From assembly GCA_030562195.1 (NCBI GenBank), contig CM060203.1:2494208-2558207 (forward strand): a DNA stretch of 64,000 bases, read 5' to 3'. The notes below the pieces were generated by a model that was given only the letters and a program-made list of their open reading frames with translations, was not told the origin of the DNA and did no database searches. The position numbers and the translations under genes were made by a program. The stretch's first letter is position 1, and every line of letters begins with the position of its first letter. The stretch comes from Nipponacmea schrenckii. Lineage: Eukaryota > Mollusca > Gastropoda > Lottiidae. This document shows positions 20,716 through 32,409 of the stretch, piece after piece.

Positions 20716-23673
20716 TACTTCTAAATATCATTCAAACACAAACATTGTCTTATGGAGTTATTCAAATGATTTTACATATCTTCATGTGGCATTATACTCC
20801 GTGAGACTAAGCTGGTTTAACATCATTTTACAGTGAAAATTGTATTCCTTCTTCATACAACAAAGTATGGTGAACCAATATATACAAATCGTGGAAAATA
20901 TTCGAGAAATACAATGTAGCTTACCTCTGCCTTTCATTCTCGACTTCACTTCATACAAAGATAACAATTTTCATTCAGAATGAATTTGGCATTATTTCAA
21001 TTTACCACGGAATTTTGACAATTTCACCACGCCTTCCGTCTTTAATGAGAATCTTCGGTTTTAAGTTATCACGTTGCTATTTTAATAATAATGACTTTAT
21101 AAACCTCTTAGCCGAAATCTCAACCATGTTGTTACATTAAGATAACTAAATCAGACGATCTCTCAACGTAAAACTCCTAGGCATTTATCATTCACATTTA
21201 ATTAACAATGATATTAATTACGCATTTAAGGTTTTGATTTGTGATTATTGAGAAAACACCTGTAGTTTGATTCCTGCAATGCACAAATTTAAAAATAATT
21301 TGAGATATAAGATCTGTTCCTATGGTGTGTATGATGGGAGGGGGGGGGGGGTGTTTGTCACAATGCTGAAATAGTACAAAGGGACAAAGGCTGAATTATT
21401 CCATATGTCTGTTCGTAGGAAAACAGGATTGAATATGCAGCTTATCCTTGGAGCGATCTGAGCGCTAAGATGTCCTAGAAAGAGTCTTACTTCATTGCAA
21501 TTTAGGTTCCAAGGATCGATCCTTGATAAGATCGTTTCGAGAAAATACTTAGCCAGTTGTCTGAAGATTAACTCTCGTAAAACGAAAGAAAACTCAGTGC
21601 CATTCATATTCTTTAGAGTAAAAATAAACAGTCCAAGGTTCAGTTCGATTCACAAAGAAAGAAATATATTTTGGCACAACTTATTACTATCTCAATCCCC
21701 ATTAGAATTTTAATGAAGTTTCAAGTACAAGTATAGAGAATAACAACCCAGTCTAACTTTAAAATCATTTTAATTATACCAATTATCTTAAAGCATTTCG
21801 GATTCCCATGGCTAGGTTTCTATTCATTTACAGTGTTGATTTTCCGTCTACTTAAGCGAGCGCCAGTGGAATTTCTAAACAGGGTTTACGGTGGGGTCGG
21901 GTTGGTTTTGGATGCGCCGACACCAGAAAAGAGGTTGGCCCAGCCTCTATACCCCTACCAACACTTTAAAGTTTCTTTTCATTGTTCATATAAATGAAAA
22001 TACCAATGTCCCTTACATGACAATGCAAACTCTCCCCCTCCCCCCTATAGTTTCAGGATTGAAAGGTTTCCTGAGGGACTCCATTCACTCAGTAATCAGC
22101 CTTCTATAAAAATGTGATATGAAACAACAATTTCAACAGGAAACAGCAGAAGGTAAATGACATCACAGGGCCATGTTGTCATGGGTTACAGATTAGACAG
22201 TTTTAATCAACCCGATCATGATCATAAAAATGAAATAAATGGAGTTTTACGTCCTACTCTTCTGCACCTTATGGGTTAATGAAGACGGTCCAATATTATA
22301 ACACGTGGTAGAATAATGACATATCTTTGAGCAAGATACTTAAAAAATAAACATCTTTATTAACGAGAAGTGAAAGGAAAACATACATTAATAATAATAA
22401 TAATAACCAAACTTTATGGATAAACAATTAGGCCTACTGAGTTTAGAGATAAGGCTAAGTTATTATCATTATACGATCAATTACTAAGTACCATAGAAAG
22501 AATACACATGAATAAGTTGATATACCTGACAGGTTCAAATTGACTATTTCAGACAACTATCACAATAAAAGCATATTCTGTGATACTAGTATCAGTTTAT
22601 TACCTTGATATCTAACTTGCCCTATCATTTTGAATTCACGTCTTTTCTCGTTTCTCAATGGCACTCTTTTGGGTAAGAGTCTAAGTGGAAGGCAACAATG
22701 GAACCGTCTTTATCCATGGAAAAATGATAAACAGCATAAATGCTTCCTTACATAAAAGTTAGTTTGTAGATTTGACAAGGTCTTAGGCCTACTGTTTAGC
22801 ATAGGCTACATGAGTAGAAAAAAAAAACAAAAAAAGAAACTAGTAGGACTATATATTACGAGAACAACAACCGGGATTCACATGGAAGGATCCTTTCTAC
22901 CAGCCGTTTCTTGGCATTGATCTATATCATTATTACCCAATTACAGCTGGGTGGACTTTAATTGTGATTGAAGATGATTTATTCAAGATCATCAGACTTT
23001 CGAACGCTGATCAAGATCGGAACCTACGTCCGTCATTTGCCCGACATTACCAAGCAAGTGATGTAAATACCAAATACCAAGGCTCCAACGATGTGTATAG
23101 AACATTACACGAGTGTCGTATGCTATCGATCATAATTATGGCATTCCTATAGCTGCAAAATTTATAATATTACATAAATAATATATATATTAACGGACAG
23201 GACTTAATCATAATTACACAAATACATTAAAGATGTCTGTTTTAGTTTGTACGAAAAACCTCGACGTAATACAAAATGTTGAACATATGTCAGCATTTGG
23301 CAGTATAATAATATTAAGCAAATAGTTACTAATTCCAGTAATTTCAATACTATATACATGATAAACAAAACGGATAGTCATTTCAATATCTTCATGGTCG
23401 AACTCAAATCAATTTGTTGAATAATTAGTTGTCATACCTGCTTATAATGTGTCAGTTAGAGGAAAATTGAGGTTTAGTATCCATGTTATTAGTCATAAAA
23501 ATCCGAAACTGCCTTTACTCAATACGCTCAATTCTAAACATGTTGTTTTGTTCTAGGAGGTTTATAAATCGATAAGCTACAATCATAAAGTGAATAGTTT
23601 TCAGTCGAGACAGTAGAAATAAAGATTGGTTGACCAACAGTTGTAAAGGCTTTGGTTCAACGTACAAATAACG
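20716..23673. other. Intergenic, no supported gene
   Basis: It contains a 12-G run at 21340-21351, an AAT microsatellite near 22390 and one SINE 3' fragment. The open frames at 21320-21607 (-), 21495-21713 (+), 21891-22109 (+) and 22964-23152 (+) show no recognisable domain. Confidence 0.4.
22230..22288 (-). mobile_element. SINE 3'-end fragment
   Basis: This is the reverse complement of the last 60 or so bases of the SINE (GTCTTCATTAGCCC to the CATTT tail). Its inner boundary lies at the same SINE position as in the copies at 24673, 24853, 50773 and 60549. Confidence 0.85.
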
Positions 23674-23679
23674 TTTATT
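23674..23679 (-). terminator. Polyadenylation signal of the membrane-protein gene
   Basis: AATAAA on the minus strand lies about 170 nt after the stop codon at 23848-23850. Confidence 0.55.
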
Positions 23680-23847
23680 AACAAAAGGTGATAATATTTC
23701 AAAAGCTACATAATATAAGCATTTTGTAACCCGAAGACCGACAAAATCGGTTCAAGTTTTCCATGTTTTTATATTGCTTATAATCATGGTAAATAGATGG
23801 TATAGGCTACATTGATCACACGGAATCCGAAACCTTTAGTTAATAAA

Positions 23848-26800
23848 TTACTTATATAATGGTTGCGATTCTTCGTTTGGTAATTTGGAATAGCTGGGAT
23901 GGTAGCGTTTTGGGTTGTGGCGTCCTATTCGTTTCCACAAGGCACATACCAGCATAGTTAAACCAAATGTCGCTATTAAAACAGCAGATGATATCCCAAT
24001 CAAAACCTTAGTTTTCGTTCTGGGGTTCTTCAAACGGTAGGTAGGCTACAATACAGATAACAGACGATGACGGGACAGTGAACATGGTAAGTTGGGGCCC
24101 ACGGGTAAGGGTTTTCCTTCACAGGGAAATTTAAACGTATGCTCTTATACATTGAACATAGAATCACTTACAGAAAACTTACGTAACGTAATGATTTACA
24201 CTTTTATTAGATATAACACATCAAACCAAATATCTAAAATCAGGACGTAAAACTTCATTAAAAAGGGACTCACCTGACTATCAGTTTTACCAAATTGTTC
24301 AGTTTCCCCATCTTCTTCAACAGCAGCATTATTCACCTCGGGTATAGCAGCCTCGGTCGTAGTCGTAGTTGTAGTCGCTATCGTAGTGGTAATGATTGGT
24401 ACTTGATTCTGCAGTCCACAGACATCGTTGTATTTACACGTACCTTCAAATGAAGCTACATCTCCGATAAACCATTGCCAAGGTTCGAAACTGGAAAAGC
24501 AAAGACTTAATTTTAAAAAGATTTGGTTTGTTTGAGATCGACTGTGAACCCAATTAGTGTTGAATTGAGTTGCATCAGTTAAAAAAACAGTAAAAGAGAG
24601 GAATTCTGAATTCGATAAAAAAAAGCTGCGATAAATGACAAAACATTAATGCCACGAAACTAATAACGGAATCATTGGAGTTTTACGTCCTACTCTTCTG
24701 CACCGTACATGCTAATGAAGACAGATATTGGCTGGCATGTAATATAAGCCCAACGTACCTTCTTATGGTGTCTGTTTGATAAGTACATAGATCTCGTATA
24801 CAGATAAAATGTTTTATTTGCTAAAAGAAAAATACATCTGTATTAAAAATGTAATGAAATGAATAGAGTTTTACGTCCTACTCTTCTTCACCTAATGGGC
24901 TAATGAAGACGAATGTGTATTAAAGTGAGGGGAAGGTCAAATGATTCTCAGTACATGACCAGCTAGTAACGATGTAAACATTCGAATAAAACAGTTACTT
25001 TGTCATATCGCTTTTTTGTATTTAAAAAAATATTTGTGGTCCTGTCCAAATGTGTTATAAACCTTTGTGGTCCCGGGGATTATTGTCATGTCGTGAATAA
25101 ATATTACCGAACAAAGTTTACATATCAAGGGAAGTAACTATTCTTCACAACCTTTATACATACAGTATCTCCTACTCACACGACCACCTTTATCAAGAGC
25201 CCACCTTCAATAAGCGACCACACCTACGAGTTTTCAATGTATATCAAAGGTAGGTCACAGCGTAAAATGTTTGATGAAAAAACTGCTTGCAGACAGAACT
25301 GCGTAGCATTTATAGGTAATTTCAAAGAGTCTTCGCTTCTCAACTTAAACATAAGTTAGTGTAATTGTAAAGTATTTTTAGAATCAGTTTCCATTTCCAT
25401 TTCCTATTATGACACAACGAAAAGCAGAATAACAAAAGATATCAGTCTCTATTACGTAAAAAGTTACATACCAGGCCCTTTTGAAGGTGACATTGATCTG
25501 GATTAAAATCGTCGGTATATACCTGAAAGAATATCACGAATTAGACAAAGATAATAATATATATATTTAAATAATTGTATATTCTGGTAGATTTCTGTGT
25601 TATTCACTGTTATGAGAATGATAAGGGTGGTGACGACGGCGACGATGATGAAGATGGTGATAAGAAGATGGATGAAGATAAATATGCTGATGATGCTGAT
25701 GATGACACTGGCGGTGAATTATCCTGGCAATTCACTTACGACAAACTTATAAAATACTTACAAAGCAAGAGATGTAACTGAATAGATTATATATATATTG
25801 TATATTAACTTCAAATGTACTTTTCCTTAACAACAGGGCATTAGAAACGAACGTTAATACAAGGTATAACCCTCTTTGTTCAACTTTTGCTCGTACTCAA
25901 TGTCGACTAACTCAGTCTAAGGTGCACGGTAAGAATCACTTAAGTGTCAATAATTAACGTAAAATTCTATTGATTAATTAAATATGACGAAGATTAACGA
26001 CTAAATAAACGTTTCATACCGATTTTCGGAATTGGGCAATCCTTTATAGAGCGAAATGATTATAAGTTATTATTGGATTATACTCTACCTGGTCTGTTCG
26101 GAGAGCATCTGCTAAATTAACATGTAACATTGCCATCACGTGCCCAAAACATTCATAGGTTAAACCTTCCTCAGATCCCAACTTACAAAGTAAATCTAGA
26201 GCAACATGTATATTGTAGATCTCCTGAAAATAGTAAAGAAGTGGTTTGTATAGAAAGAAAACAACCAAAGATGTTCAACATGAAGTTGAAAGTGTGTGTT
26301 TATGGAAAGAGCAAGCTACCGCCATGCCAATATATCCCTCTTGTTGGCAGGCAAGTCTCGTTCATTGCTCATAAACTTCTGAATGTAGCAAAGATGTTTT
26401 GTTTTTCGTTTGACCAATCATACCTTTGTCTCAGAAACCAGAAATATGTAAGCTTAGCTGATCAGTAATAGTTTTCAATTTCAATTTGAGCCTTTAGATT
26501 TAATGTGTTCAGAATAATCCGAGATTGATAATTTAAATTGCGACTCGTGATTTCAATGGACATTCTTTGGATAAAAAGAAATATTTGAACGAATTATGCG
26601 CCCAGTTCAAGCGATTCTGAAGACTATTTTCGCATACAATTACGGTATTAGAATGGAATAAGGTCTAACGAATTATAAACCAAACCAAGAGCGTTATGAA
26701 GAATTGCTTTTTCAAAAGGTTATTCAACATTCACATCCCCCTCCCGAAAGATTAAATGTCGGTTTTATTTCTCGCACTATCCCCATTCTAAATAATCCAA

Positions 26801-28295
26801 TTGATTCAATTCGTATATGCCTCAACGATATATCTGAATGTAGACTTTGTTTTATGGATTGTTGCTTAAAACGTGTTTATCAATTAATTCCCCTTCATTA
26901 TAAATGGTTGAAACGTATCCAGATGTCAATAACGTCGAGTAACACTTAAGATTCAAACCCGACTGGGAGATGAGAAACAGAAGTTTATAACTTTCGATGA
27001 AATAATACCGGAATACATAAACAATTCGAATTGTTGATTAAGTATAGGTAAATATAAACAGCTGTGGTAACTCAGGATATTTTCTCATTGATTTCTAACT
27101 TACAATTTATTCTTCAGAATAGTTAAAGGTTTTTAAGCAATTTTTTTTACATTCAAGATTCGTCTATTGTTTAAAAATATTTACAGTTCAAGTAAGAACC
27201 AAACTTTTCAGTAGCAAATCCTCACATCTAAAATTCGTCGTCGTAATATTCTTAGATAATGTTTGAGATTCATATTTCAAAACTTAACAATCTTTTGAAA
27301 TTGTGTTATACAGAGGGTGTAATTTAGTGTATAATCATGGGTGTATTAAGGAAAATGCCAGAGGAGGGTGGGTAGAGGGGTAAGACCAAATACGCCACTG
27401 TGTTGATTTATTTGCTCTAGTAATCGCCTGGTGGAAAATCATTGAGAATTTCGAAAAGAAGTCAGCGAATATTCGTTAAAGTTACACCTTGATTTATTGA
27501 AATAGTGAGACATGGAGATTGTATACATACCGTACTCATCGGACAGCCTTCTTGATCTGCATCAATATCCTTCAAACATGCTCGAAGCTTTGGTGAACAT
27601 AGCGAACCTCCTAGAAAGGAATCCGAAAGTTGCATAAAATCATAAACAGTTTTGCTTGAGAGACACCATTCTCCTTTGGCACATTTCTTTTGTAGTTGGT
27701 CGACAACATCACAGTTAAATATTTTCCTTGACAGGTATTCTATACTCGTGTTCTGTTGCAGATATCGCACAACAATCTCTGGAAGTTTGCAGAATGACGT
27801 CATATCCGGGTCGGTTTGGCAGGTCCTCCCTGATCTTGGGTTTGTCGTCGATGTAGGTGTGACATTGTCGGGTATTTGACCGTTTGGTTTGTCTTCTAAG
27901 CTGCCAAATATAGAAGCAAAGAATCCAGTCTGTTGTTCATTTTCTTCCCCCTCTTTTGATGGCGTTGGTATTTCATTAGGTGTCGTTACCTCGTCTATTG
28001 AAGGGCGAAGACCTGCATCTTGCGATTCTCCACCTAAGTCCACAAATGTAACATTCATCGTAATATTGTCATTTGAAATTTCGAAGTTTGGTATGCTCAC
28101 ATCAGTAGAATTCACAGCGTCAGCCTGTGAGGTTATGTTGCTTTCCAATTCAGTAGAAGGGCTTTCAAACCACGAATTAAAAAGATTGCTTAAAAAATTA
28201 GAAAATCCGTCTTGCTCCTCTTCGCCACCCTCCTCACACGCGACATAATTCGAGAGCAGGAGTAATACTCCTAGAGTAAACCACTGAACCTTCAT
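23848..28295 (-). CDS. Novel cysteine-rich single-pass membrane protein, at least 5 exons
   Basis: Exons in transcription order are 28295-27531, 26223-26089, 25522-25472, 24490-24274 and 24045-23848, all bounded by AG/GT. Exon 1 (255 aa) starts with signal peptide MKVQWFTLGVLLLLSNYVAC, then an acidic Ser/Thr/Asn-rich stretch with several N-glycosylation sites, then a Cys-rich region (TSFCKLPEIVVRYLQQN, FNCDVVDQLQKKCAKGEWC). Exon 2 (45 aa) continues it in phase 0 (LDLLCKLGSEEGLTYECFGH). Exon 4 holds FEPWQWFIGDVASFEGTC and a Thr-rich acidic stalk. Exon 5 encodes one membrane helix (VLIGISSAVLIATFGLTMLV) and a 24-aa cytoplasmic tail ending PLYK. I infer a type I surface receptor or adhesion protein; I do not recognise the family. 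The exon lengths sum to 1366 nt, one too many for a single frame, and the break lies between exons 2 and 4, so a small exon is missing or a boundary is wrong. A 44-nt segment at 25223-25180 would restore the frame but has a poor acceptor. Confidence 0.72.
24673..24723 (-). mobile_element. SINE 3'-end fragment
   Basis: This is a minus-strand copy of the SINE terminal segment (GGAGTTTTACGTCCTACTCT) lying in an intron of the membrane-protein gene. It ends at the same internal point as the other short copies. Confidence 0.8.
24853..24912 (-). mobile_element. SINE 3'-end fragment
   Basis: This second short minus-strand SINE end lies only 130 bp from the copy at 24673, with the tail AATGAAATGAAT and the same inner boundary (GAAGACG). 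Confidence 0.85.
25610..25712. repeat. GAT/GAC-rich low-complexity tract
   Basis: A GATGAC/GATGAA-rich stretch lies in an intron of the membrane-protein gene. The Asp-rich + strand frame over it is compositional. Confidence 0.7.
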
Positions 28296-28863
28296 ATCCG
28301 CAGTTGTGTTAGAAAGTAAGTGAATTGAAAGCCGAGTTTGTGTATCGTTATGGGACCAGTCATACCAGCAGCTGTTCTCCAAAATCATTATTTCTTTTCC
28401 AATACTTTAAACTTTCTCAGTAACACGTGAATATAGTCAATATATTGATCACTAATTTTAATGCATATCATATATTTATTTCGCACTTTCATGGTACAAT
28501 ATAATAAATTGTTTTTTCATCAATAATACTGATCAGCAACCGAAAAATATATAATCAAGCAAGGGATTGACTGATAATAGAGTACATCGGTATAGTTTTC
28601 AAAAGAAAATAAGAGTAGATCACTTCCACTGTAGTAAGGATACAAATTAAAACTAGAAACGTAGATCGTAGTAGTGCAACGTACGCTTGCATTTGGTGAT
28701 TAATATTTTGTTCATCCAAACACTCGTAAGAAATAACAACCGATAAGTTCAGCATTTTATTTTCACTTATCAGTATATAGAGGATGTCCTTTTAATCCTA
28801 AATTAAATGAATATTTATCTATTTTAGATTCATATATACCTATAAATTGGAAAACAATTTTGC
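28296..28863. other. Upstream region of the membrane-protein gene
   Basis: The minus-strand frame of exon 1 stays open upstream of the chosen ATG to about 28388, but this part lacks a leader and is taken as 5' UTR. A CACGTG E-box lies near 28424. No TATA box is convincing. Confidence 0.35.
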
Positions 28864-29056
28864 TTTGAAGTTGAAGATATTCTTATTCTTCTGTACGCTG
28901 ACGATCTAAGTATTGTGTCAGATACCGTACCGTACCGGATCTTCAACGCAAGATTAATCTTTTACACAAGTTCTGTCTGCAATTCGATCTATAAGTCAAC
29001 ATTTCTAAGACGAAAGTTGTTGTATTTAGAAAAGGCGGGCCTCTTCGTTCTTTTAT
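28864..29056 (+). pseudogene. LINE reverse transcriptase relic
   Basis: The frame starting at 28864 reads FEVEDILILLYADDLSIVSD, with the YADD catalytic motif of reverse transcriptase. After a frameshift at a duplicated CGTAC, the frame from 28938 continues with residues typical of the segment after YADD (LLHKFCLQF, stop, VNISKTKVVVFRKGG). This KTKVVVF pattern is typical of non-LTR retrotransposons. The copy has a frameshift and a stop, and no other domain is recognisable around it. Confidence 0.8.
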
Positions 29057-30411
29057 TATAACAATATTAAACCTGATACAATATGATATATTGTATATAA
29101 CATTATGAATTGCTGTATCTATGGGTCTGTTGACCTCTTTACTGAATATACTATTATTATTATTATTATAAATCGGAAATAATAAACAACATCGATGACG
29201 AAAATTAAGCATCCTATTTGGATCTGTGTCTTGAATGACAAAAAACAATGACTTGATGTAAAATAAGCGTGATGATTATGACTTTCTAATTGCCAATTTT
29301 CCTAATCTCATTTTTCATCATCAAATGCTTCCACTCGGGTTAGGACATTCGCAACATTTATCCTCATAATATAACAATTATTTTGATCGGTTTCCTCCCT
29401 TTAATAAGGAGAAACATATTTTCATCAGTTACGTCCCTTGAACTGTGGAAATTGGCAATAAATATATTTTGATCAGTTGCTATATTTTCAGTTGGCTCGT
29501 TTCTATTTTTGGAGGGCATTATGTGTTGAACATCTGTGACGAGTGTGGCCCCTGAAAGGGTATGCTTACTCATATAGACACCTGATACTCCTGCTACTTA
29601 TGTTTCATCACTGTGTTAATTTTTATTTGAGTTTCGTTTTGCGGTTCGGATCGTTAGCGGTTTATTTATACTTAGCCTACATCAGAATAACGGTGATTGA
29701 AAATGGTCTTGATTTCCGTTCGAGTGCGTTATTTCTACGTAACAACAATATACGATAGTTTCATATGTGGATAACATTTGGTGTAATAATTTGATTTATC
29801 AAATATAATTTATAAATGTCTACAAAATCGTAGATGTAATATGGATCGAAAAAGATTTTGGTGTAATGTATATCCATAACGTCAGAGCTACTTAAAGCTA
29901 AAAATCTAAATGTTCATATAGGGCTATAAAAACCAAACGTTAATATCGTGCAACTACAATGAAGATATTAATGTATGGAATAATGGATCTATTCTATGGC
30001 GTTGTATTTGGTTAAAAAAAAGGATCCAAGTCGGATTGTACAATTCTTATTATCACGTGGTTATTCCTTACATGGAAAAGACAAATCGTGTAAAATCGAA
30101 GTATGTTTACCTATATCTCTAGAATATACAATCTTGGACTTTATAGAACGCAGATCGTACACTTAAGAACTTCATCTCAGGATCGTAACAGCGGGATTGT
30201 ACACAAGAATACACAGAGTTATCTTTCCTTCCAAAATCAAACGTCGGCTTCTCTTATTATACATTGGTCAAACACGTATCCTATTTTCATGCGCATTTTG
30301 ATGACAAATGTATTTTTTTGAGAGCAATATCTTATTGCATATTATTTAAAAAAGTAACAGTGAATTTAACCAGGATGTGCCGCGACCAACCCATACAATT
30401 GGTCATGTACC
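29057..30411. other. Intergenic, possibly LINE-derived
   Basis: The DNA between the reverse transcriptase relic and the SINE contains an ATT microsatellite near 29155. It could be the decayed 3' part of the same LINE, but I see no motif proving it. Confidence 0.3.
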
Positions 30412-30425
30412 TTGACGTGTGTACC

Positions 30426-30798
30426 GGAGCCGCGGTGGCTCAGTGGGTTAGACGCTTGCTCGCTAACCTGAAGGTCCTGGGTTCAATCCCGGCAAAGGTC
30501 GAGATGAACTTTCGGATTTTTCAGCCCGGTTTCCCCTTGTCAGTGATGCAGGTCGGAGGGACTGACATGGAAAAAGCGTCTAGTCGTTCGGATGGGACAA
30601 TAAACCGAGGCCCCGTGTGCTACAGGCTGTGCACGTTAAAGATCCCTCGACAGTTGGAAATCGCAAAAAGAGTAGGCTAATGCCGCTGTCCTGGCAAAAT
30701 TTCCCTCATTGCACACTGCATGGTGTTGCACGTCTTCGTTAGCCCATAAGGTGCAGAAGAGTAGGACGTAAAACTCCATTCATTTCATTTCATTTCAT
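30426..30798 (+). mobile_element. Full-length tRNA-derived SINE with 14-bp target-site duplication
   Basis: This copy is nearly identical to 12589-12955, with the same GGAGCCGCGG start, A and B boxes and body, and a longer CATTT tail. The perfect duplication TTGACGTGTGTACC at 30412-30425 and 30799-30812 shows it is a young insertion. The 138-codon open frame across it is the SINE read through and not a gene. Confidence 0.97.
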
Positions 30799-30812
30799 TT
30801 GACGTGTGTACC

Positions 30813-31875
30813 AGGTTAGAATATGCTTCAAATTTCAGGATGTCTCCTCTTTTTTAGACCAGAAGTTATTCGTAATTTCACATTAAAGGCTTATAGTTTA
30901 TTACGGCGATAATCAAATTATGCACAGATATATAAAAGTAAGAACAAAATTTTCATATTTTCATTTTTTATCAAAATATCGAGTATTAGGTAGATATTAA
31001 AACCGAGAGGGAGGCATAACATGATAATAAAAAAATGCAGTGTTAATCGGACAAAAACAGTGAAAATAATTTATAAAAAATGATAAAAATAGCGAAATTC
31101 GTTTTAGAAACCTTTGCAGAATTTTTCTTTAATAGTTCGTACATCTGCATCTGATGACGACAGGTGTAAATTGTGTGTAAACGTTACCTACTTTGTTTGG
31201 CGGAAGTGTAACCATAATATATTCCCTTGTATTGTGTTTCTTGTTATTTTTGGTACGTATTTGCCACGAGTTGAAATGCGTCATGAAAACAGTTTTGTTG
31301 TTACCGTTGCCGAGCAATGAGCTTCCGGGGTGAAAAATACGAAACTTAAGCAGGACTTTCGATAAGATGTCCTGCAGAAGTATAGCCATTTACATAACAA
31401 TACAGAACCCGGAATGTAAAGAACAAAAAAAAAAAAAAATAAATCTAGGCTAATATTATGTTCAGTGTTACAGTTCTTTTCATACACTATTGTATTCTCC
31501 AAGTTTGAATAACACATAATATATAAATAAGGTCTATTAATTGACAAATTATTAACAATTTGACGTTCACTTTGCCCACTCAATCTTTTAGTATTGTTAA
31601 GTTTAGTAAAGAGTTATCCCGCTTTAGTCGGAGAGTTAATTCATGGGACTAAGCTACAAGTATTTCCAGATCAAGAATACATGGACGCAAATTCAATTTT
31701 AATTAATTGTTGACATGGAAGTATACTCTGTGATAATTCTAGACATCCCATTTTCTTCTCATAACTTATGATGTCTTTTTCTGGTTAAGATTTGGATTTT
31801 AATTTCTTACAGTTAGATATTGATCAGATATGGACGAATATGTGTGAAAAAAGTCGTCTTCTACACAGAATTCGG
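30813..31875. other. Intergenic, no gene seen
   Basis: This is AT-rich DNA with a run of about 15 A near 31426. Minus-strand frames at 31129-31583 overlap each other and lack any domain. Confidence 0.4.
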
Positions 31876-32035
31876 CCCGTTTCTTAAAAAATCTTACGAT
31901 CAATCGTAGGTCGTAAGTGCAGTTTTTATCGTAAATGGCGTTTCTTAAAAAATCGTAAGAGTAAATTTATCGTTAGTTTACGACTGATTCATGTGTAAAC
32001 TAACGAGTGGTCAAAACAGTCGTAAATAGCAGACG
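31876..32035. mobile_element. MITE-like inverted-repeat element
   Basis: CGTTTCTTAAAAAATC occurs near 31877 and again at 31938, each followed by TCGTAAG-type sequence. CTTACGATC is answered by GGTCGTAAG within 25 bp. CGTTAGTTTAC at 31971-31981 pairs perfectly with GTAAACTAACG at 31995-32005 across a 13-nt loop. There is no coding capacity. Transposon origin is inferred from the hairpins. Confidence 0.45.
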
Positions 32036-32409
32036 GTAAAACCAAAATGGCTTTCATGCCTAATATTAGAAAATTTTCAGTGGATTGTTTTTAAAAATGT
32101 ATTCGATCCGGGTTTATTTATTGATTATGGAAAAGATGGTGAACGAATTGATCCGATAGTCCTATATTTGAACCTTTAATACATGCAGAAGCATTTCTAT
32201 TGTATCCGTGCTCCAGAAACTTTTATAAGGGAATGGCATCTTCAAATTTCAAAAAAAATCTGTAAATGATAAATCATAAAGGTTTACAGCCTTTCTATCG
32301 TAGGCTCTGATTGGCTGTAGTGGGTGATGTATGATCAAATTAAATCGCTCCATTAAATGATACAAGAGGGGCGACTAAAGCAGTCAAGGTATAAGAAATA
32401 ATAATAATA
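32036..32409. other. Intergenic, no gene seen
   Basis: The left flank of the 40-bp array holds nothing recognisable. Confidence 0.4.

Noticed and set aside
25180..25223. 44-nt exon that would restore the frame of the membrane-protein gene
   Set aside because: The length fits and the donor is good, but the acceptor lacks a pyrimidine tract and the sequence resembles a CGACCACC-type repeat; kept only as a hypothesis.
30264..30680. 138-codon + strand ORF
   Set aside because: It runs through the young SINE, and the part outside has no coding signal.
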